Source: Nitrospira sp. CR1.3
GTDB taxonomy: Bacteria > Nitrospirota > Nitrospiria > Nitrospirales > Nitrospiraceae
Length of the DNA stretch: 64,000 nt
Reading direction: 5' to 3'
Assembly: GCA_014055525.1 (NCBI GenBank)
Contig: WIAH01000015.1
Location: 33,960 to 97,959, forward strand
In this document: piece after piece, positions 59,442 through 64,000 of the stretch
Numbering within the stretch: the stretch's first letter is position 1
How the letters are laid out: each line of letters starts with the position of its first letter
The notes under the pieces: generated by a model
Databases searched by the model: none
What the model saw: the letters and a program-made list of their open reading frames with translations, nothing else
What the model was told of the DNA's origin: nothing
Made by a program: the position numbers and the translations under genes

Positions 59442-60798
59442 AGATGCACCTACTCGTCGTCAGGGCAAGAGTTGACCTCAATTAAGAAGGGTAGCTATTC
59501 CCCGCTGTCACCTGGCCTGACAATCAACACTGCTCCCACGCCGCCAGACGGGTGAAGCATTCCTATTGACGCGAAGGAATCACGGTTGACTGTTCTTACC
59601 AGTGCCCTTCGCTCCCGTAATGTCGATCCCGCTTTTCTTGAGTGCATGAGTAAGATCCTCCTGGAACCTCTGGAGGTCCTCCATCCTCTGCGGTGAAGTG
59701 TTAGGTGGTGGTCCTCCTTTTGGACCTGCGGCGCCGGTTCCAGGTCCGAATGCCCCACCAAGTCGCCGACCCGTCATGGCCAAATTACCCGCACCCGTTA
59801 CAATGTCAACTGCTGTTCTGCCCGCCCCTATCGCTTTCAAAGCTTGTTTGGCACCGCTCTCTTCGTTGGTGAATTCTTTCGCATCCCAATGCCCAAAGAC
59901 AGGATACTCGGCTCCGATATCAACCCGTCGCTGCAAGATCTGCTTATACGAATCCATCTCTACAATATTGACCCCTGATTTGCCTTCCTCAAACAACAGC
60001 TTCCCCTGCGGGCTTATGAACTGACTGGAAACCAGACCACTTGATTCCACCTCGTTCTTCGAAAGCGAACGGAAATTCGTCACTCCCGGTCCACCAGACG
60101 TGGGTTGCGCCGTCTCGGCCACACCCCATTGCGCCTTTCCATCAACCACCTTGTAGTTCCACGTCTTCCCATACTGGCCGCTCTGGAATTCGGCGTAAAC
60201 CACGTTGCCTTGCTCATCCATGAAGCCGCGCATCTGCACCGGATGATGTTGCCCTGGATGGACGGGATCGGGGATCCACTTGGTCCCGCTGAACATCCGC
60301 GTGTTATGCGCTTCGGAGAGGGTCCCACCCTGCGTCCGATGGAATTCCTCGAACCGCTCAACGAAGTGTCCGCCTGTTTCATGCGTATAGTCATGGAACA
60401 GGTCGGTCTTCCGCCCGCCCGTTCCGATATCCGAGAGGATCTCTCTCGTCCCATCCCCTGATTGCGGCCCGAGCGTCAATGTCCGGGCTGCCCCATCCGC
60501 GCCAATCTGTTCTGTGGAGAGGGTCGTATAGGTCGCCACGGAAGCATGAGAATCGGGATCTTGATGCATGTCGATAAAGCCGGTCTCGTATTCTTGCGTC
60601 AGCGGGTTCTGTTTCATCACGAACGCCTGGCTCCGCAGATCGTTGACCACGCTGCCCTCAAGGAGACTCCCCTCCTTATCGAACAGGCCGAAGAAATGCC
60701 CCTTGCGGGTCTGCCCCGTCGTCCCATCCTTCCACTCGATCGGCTTATCCTTGAGGTACCTATCAAGCCATTTGAAAATCTTACCCAGCCGGGGATCG

Positions 60799-62283
60799 TT
60801 GAGTCATTTCTGAATCTTACCGGCGACTCACTTCCTGAGCTCCGGTCTTGCGATTCCGAGGTTCTTGGGGGCCTCTGCTGCTCCACCGGCCTCTGCATGT
60901 GGCGTAGACGTGAGCACGGGCTTCTGGGAGTGGACTCTACGGCTGAAGGTCCACCCGCGCCAGGGCGTGGTGGCCCGCGGCCGCGACGACCGGGGCACCG
61001 TTTCCCGCGGCGTGCGGCTGGCCCGCGTAGCCAGCGCCCACAGGTGTTCGAGGTGCCGATCAATCCGCTGCGAGAGCGCAAACGGATCGGTCGTCTCCAG
61101 GATCTGTTGCAAGGCCGCGACCTTGGCAGGATCCGCTTCGGGGCAGGCCCGCACCCGTTCAAACGGCGTCTGGGGGGCGTCATACCGGCGCAGAAGCCGC
61201 GAGCCCACCCGCACCTTGCGCACGAGTTTCATGGACGGTTGAAAGAGATTCTGGAAGAGCCGCAGGTCGGCATACAGCGCCGTGAGGGCGGACAGCGCTT
61301 CGGGCGTGTCGTACCGCTCCCAGCCCACGAGCTTGCGGACATGGGTCCAGTTCTTCTGCTCCACATGCGCGTTGTCATCCTTTTTATAGGGCCGGGAGCG
61401 GGTGAACTGCACACCGTGGCCTGCGGGCCGCGCCTGACACCAGGTCAGCAGATGGTCGTTGATGAATTCACTGCCGTTGTCGGAGTCCACGCCCCGCAAG
61501 CGAAACGGCAGGCGGGTCTCGATGCGCGTCATAGCCTGCACCACCTCATACCGACTCTTGCCCAGCACCGCCTGCCGCTCCACCCAGGTCGTGTGAATGT
61601 CCACGCAGTCCACGGTGTGCAGGAACTCGCCCGCGGCCGAAGCACCGGAATGCGAGACCAGGTCAATCTCCAGATAGCCGGGCCGGCTCACTTCCCAGTG
61701 TTCCGTCTTGATGGGGATCTGGTGCTTGAGCAGCGAGCCCGGCCGCGTCGTGCCGTAGAGCCGCCGTTTGATCCGCTGCTTCCGCTCCCGCAGCCGGCGA
61801 TCGATTTGCCGGGGACTGATCCGCTGGAGCTGCGCTTCGAGCGCCGACGTGACGGCTGTGCGCCGCTTCAGCCACGGCAGCCAGTGCGGGACGGCGGCCT
61901 TGAGCCGTGCCCCACACAGATACCCCGAGGCGGCCCAGATCGCGGCGAGCAGACGAATCACGGGCTCGCCATACGTCGGCCGCCGCCGAGCGAGCCGACG
62001 CACCGGCGGCCGCGGCGGCCGCTTTTGGCTCAGCAGCCCGATCGCGTACTTGCGATGATACCGACACACCCGCGTCACTTCGTCCAGCAGTGCCGACTTC
62101 ATCACCCGATCGGCCCGTTGATACCGTTGCCACATCACCCGCAGATACTCGTGCTTCGACCGTCGCGCCATGCCGCCTGCCTCCATCCTCCCCCTCCCTC
62201 TGACCCGCACCGTGCGGACCTGGAGGGTAAGAAATACAAATGACGCAACGATCTGTCGCTCGGTAAGATTTTAGATGACTCAA
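60799..62283 (-). mobile_element. Insertion sequence in the TraG-like gene
   Basis: About 1485 bp, bounded by imperfect inverted repeats of about 29 bp: left TTGAGTCATTTCTGAATCTT and on, right (complement) TTGAGTCATCTAAAATCTTA and on, sharing AATCTTACCG and GCGAC further in. It carries one transposase gene. Flanks show CGA on both sides (CGAA against CGAT), a possible 3-bp duplication, so the exact ends are uncertain by one base. Family: a DDE element of the ISNCY/IS481-like kind; exact assignment needs a database. Confidence 0.75.
60828..62171 (-). CDS. DDE transposase of the insertion sequence
   Basis: A 447-residue integrase-type transposase with an N-terminal helix-turn-helix region and DDE residues: Asp in 'YLEIDLVSHSG', Asp in 'GVDSDNGSEFIND' and Glu in 'DDNAHVEQKNW'. 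The start at ATG 62171 has GGAGG upstream. No truncation or stop is visible. The longer reading through the right IS end is a TraG fusion and not the native start. Confidence 0.85.
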   Translation of the reverse strand: MARRSKHEYLRVMWQRYQRADRVMKSALLDEVTRVCRYHRKYAIGLLSQKRPPRPPVRRLARRRPTYGEPVIRLLAAIWAASGYLCGARLKAAVPHWLPWLKRRTAVTSALEAQLQRISPRQIDRRLRERKQRIKRRLYGTTRPGSLLKHQIPIKTEHWEVSRPGYLEIDLVSHSGASAAGEFLHTVDCVDIHTTWVERQAVLGKSRYEVVQAMTRIETRLPFRLRGVDSDNGSEFINDHLLTWCQARPAGHGVQFTRSRPYKKDDNAHVEQKNWTHVRKLVGWERYDTPEALSALTALYADLRLFQNLFQPSMKLVRKVRVGSRLLRRYDAPQTPFERVRACPEADPAKVAALQQILETTDPFALSQRIDRHLEHLWALATRASRTPRETVPRSSRPRATTPWRGWTFSRRVHSQKPVLTSTPHAEAGGAAEAPKNLGIARPELRK

Positions 62284-64000
62284 TTCGAGGTATTGCTCTT
62301 TTTCCTGCCATCCCATTACGCTTGACACGTAATCCCAGAGTTCCGTCTTTCTGCCTCCTTCAGCATGGCTGAAGATTGCTTCTCCCGTCTGGTTGCTCTT
62401 CACGCCTCGGACGGCAACCTCCTGCCCGCCATACTGGTCAAGAGTCAGAAACTCCACCCCTTCCCTGCTCTGCCCGGCAGCGATGTGAAAATCTCCCTGG
62501 TGATCGTAATTGCCGGTCAAGGATTTCGTCACCCCTCCGGGAATCGAGTAGGACAGACTGACCGACGTTGGCACGCGCCGCTCCTGGCCGTTGGCAAGCT
62601 GGATCACGTTCCCTTCCTCGTGCGTCGCCACCTGCCTGATCACCGCCTCATTCTCGGGAAGCAGCCCGATGATCCGCTGGAGCCTCACGCCATCCCCCGT
62701 ATAGCTCTTGCCGCCGTTGTCGCCGGTCTTGTAGACATACTCCATCCCCGCATCGACGAAGCGATCCTTGTTGCTCCGCTCCGTGCCACCCGCCGTCGCT
62801 TGGAGAAACCTCTTTCCTTCAGCATCGACATGGATCTCCCCTGAATAGACAGCCTTCCGGTCGCCCTTCGTGCTTTCGATCTCATACGTGAGGGGATTGT
62901 GCTGGAACTTTTCATCTGATCCCACAGTCACACGACCGAATTCCCTCGCCTTGCCCTGAATGGTCTCCAGCTCCCCGTCGAGTTTGCGCACGTCAATGCT
63001 CTCCGCCGCCTCGCGAGTATAAAAGGTGCCGCCATCGGCGCTGTGGTAATAGCGGAGATTGGCATCCTCTCTCAGCACCTCCCCGACGACACCCTCTTTA
63101 TAGCCGCCCTGCGAGACGGCGAAGACCGAGATCCCGTTGATCTTCCGTCCGGTGAGTCGTCCCTTGTATTCGCGGGTCGGGCCGTCACCGGAGGTCACCA
63201 GCTGCCCTTCGCCCCAGAAGTCCTCCTGGCCGAGGCTCAGCCCTGACCGTGAGAGGGTGCCGGTGACCGGTTCCTGCCGGCCGTCCGGATGGGCCGCCCA
63301 GGCCATAACCGGACCCGTTTCGCTGACCTGTCGCGGCCCCCACTGCGTGCTCGTCTCAACCCGGCTCACGCCATCCTTGATCGATGCATCCACGCGGCGG
63401 ACCGTCTTTCCCGTTTCCTGGTTGTATTCTTCCCGGACCGAGTGGAGAACGCCACCTTGCTCGTAGCTGAAACTCTTGTCGATCGTAGCCCCGCGGACCT
63501 CGAACTGTTTCTGCACCACCCGCCCCGTCGCATGATCCAACTCTTCCCGACGGAACGCCCCACTGTCGTACCAGCCTCCGGTGGGCGATTTCTCGCTCGC
63601 TCGCCGCGAGAACCCTCCCGTCGGCCCCTGGTACGTGACCATGCCGTTCGCCCCGATGCGGGTCGTCCCGCCATCAGCGTGATGCAGGGCCGAGACCCCT
63701 GTTTGCGCATCAACACGAAGGCCGCCGACGCCGACGGGCACCCTGTAGCTCTCTTGCACCCCGGGAGAACCAGCCGCCTCCATCCGCACCGGCTCCATTA
63801 CATAGGCCGGTGCTTCGGACAGGACCTGGCCTTGACCGCGAGCAAATTGCCCTGCTTCCTGGCCGGCAGCAGCAAGTGGAGCGGAGAGACTTCCCGTCAT
63901 CGAGGACGCGAGATTCCCTCCTGCCCAGACCAAGCCCCAGGCCACAGCCGGCACTGCCAACGTCAGATCCGCTGCCATGGAATTGATGCCGACGATGTAC

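Larger units (their letters stand above)
59580..64000 (-). pseudogene. TraG-like transfer gene, split by an insertion sequence
   Basis: Two parts of one minus-strand gene. The upstream part runs from beyond the right edge (readable from 64000, with a Met at 63978 and hydrophobic 'VPAVAWGLVWAGGNLASS') to about 62284. It resembles the end of the TraG-N region and continues with about 550 residues of beta-rich repeats ('GVSALHHADGGTTRIGANG' and similar). The second part resumes at about 60798 ('RLGKIFKWLDRYLKDKP') and runs to the stop at 59580. Removing the insertion plus a duplication of 3-4 bases restores one frame. TraG is needed for mating-pair stabilisation, so this copy is inactive as it stands. 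Confidence 0.75.

Noticed and set aside
60462..62243. 593-codon plus-strand frame across the insertion sequence
   Set aside because: It is the antisense of the transposase and TraG fragment, rich in Pro/Arg/His, and has no domain.
1..64000. tRNA or rRNA genes
   Set aside because: No tRNA cloverleaf pattern with a CCA-type end or rRNA signature was spotted on reading; a covariance search would be decisive.

Overview
This window is about 57-60% GC Gram-negative DNA. It looks like a mobile or plasmid-like replicon: it carries an actin-type partition pair, three single-stranded-DNA-binding proteins, F-type conjugation genes (TraN, TraG-like, lytic transglycosylase), a toxin-antitoxin pair and two insertion sequences. 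No ribosomal or core housekeeping genes are present. The host cannot be fixed from sequence alone; a Nitrospira-like or proteobacterial host would fit, but this is a guess.

Layout. 0-7.0 kb: a minus-strand heavy-metal efflux operon (CzcC/CzcB/CzcA-type tripartite RND pump with two small envelope proteins), next to a decayed end of a metal P-type ATPase gene. 7.25-22.5 kb: a defence island. Apart from a radC-like gene at its left edge, everything is on the minus strand. From upstream to downstream it reads: a CARF-sigma54 activator of the RtcR type; a nuclease of the SNase family; type I restriction-modification genes hsdR, hsdM and hsdS; a small DNA-binding-like protein; a protein with a pPIWI-associated-nuclease-like C-terminus; a DUF3696 AAA ATPase; a PLD/MIT_C-like protein; then a ubiquitin-like conjugation operon (zinc-ribbon DUF6527, ubiquitin-like protein, E2-like protein, JAB-E1 fusion, DUF2188). 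A close match to a sigma54 -24/-12 promoter lies between the activator and the nuclease. The restriction block may therefore be switched on by a CARF ligand instead of being constitutive.

23.4-38.1 kb: plasmid accessory genes, mostly plus strand. These include a macro domain protein, an AF2212-type antitoxin with a PIN toxin, three SSBs without the acidic tip, two divergent paralogous zinc-ribbon proteins flanking one SSB, an SF1 helicase, a SLOG protein and an RNase H. Several small genes follow GC-rich palindromes, and one such element occurs twice with fixed spacing. 38.35-39.57 kb: an intact IS3-type element with 4-bp target duplications. 41.1-42.6 kb: a ParM/StbA plus ParR-like partition pair. 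42.8-46.8 kb: an orphan two-gene module (PD-(D/E)XK nuclease plus HEAT-repeat protein) that looks like an uncharacterised defence system.

47.2-56 kb: a tight minus-strand conjugation operon. Its first gene is a truncated NusA (S1-KH-KH, no RNA-polymerase-binding N-domain), and further down it encodes a NusG-like (NGN-KOW) protein. This suggests a plasmid-owned elongation or antitermination pair, the most unusual observation in the window. 56.1-58.6 kb: two divergently oriented paralogous lipoproteins. 58.7-64 kb: a tyrosine-phosphatase-like protein whose catalytic cysteine is replaced by arginine, and a TraG-like gene interrupted by a second insertion sequence and running off the right edge. 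If no intact copy exists, the transfer system is probably crippled.
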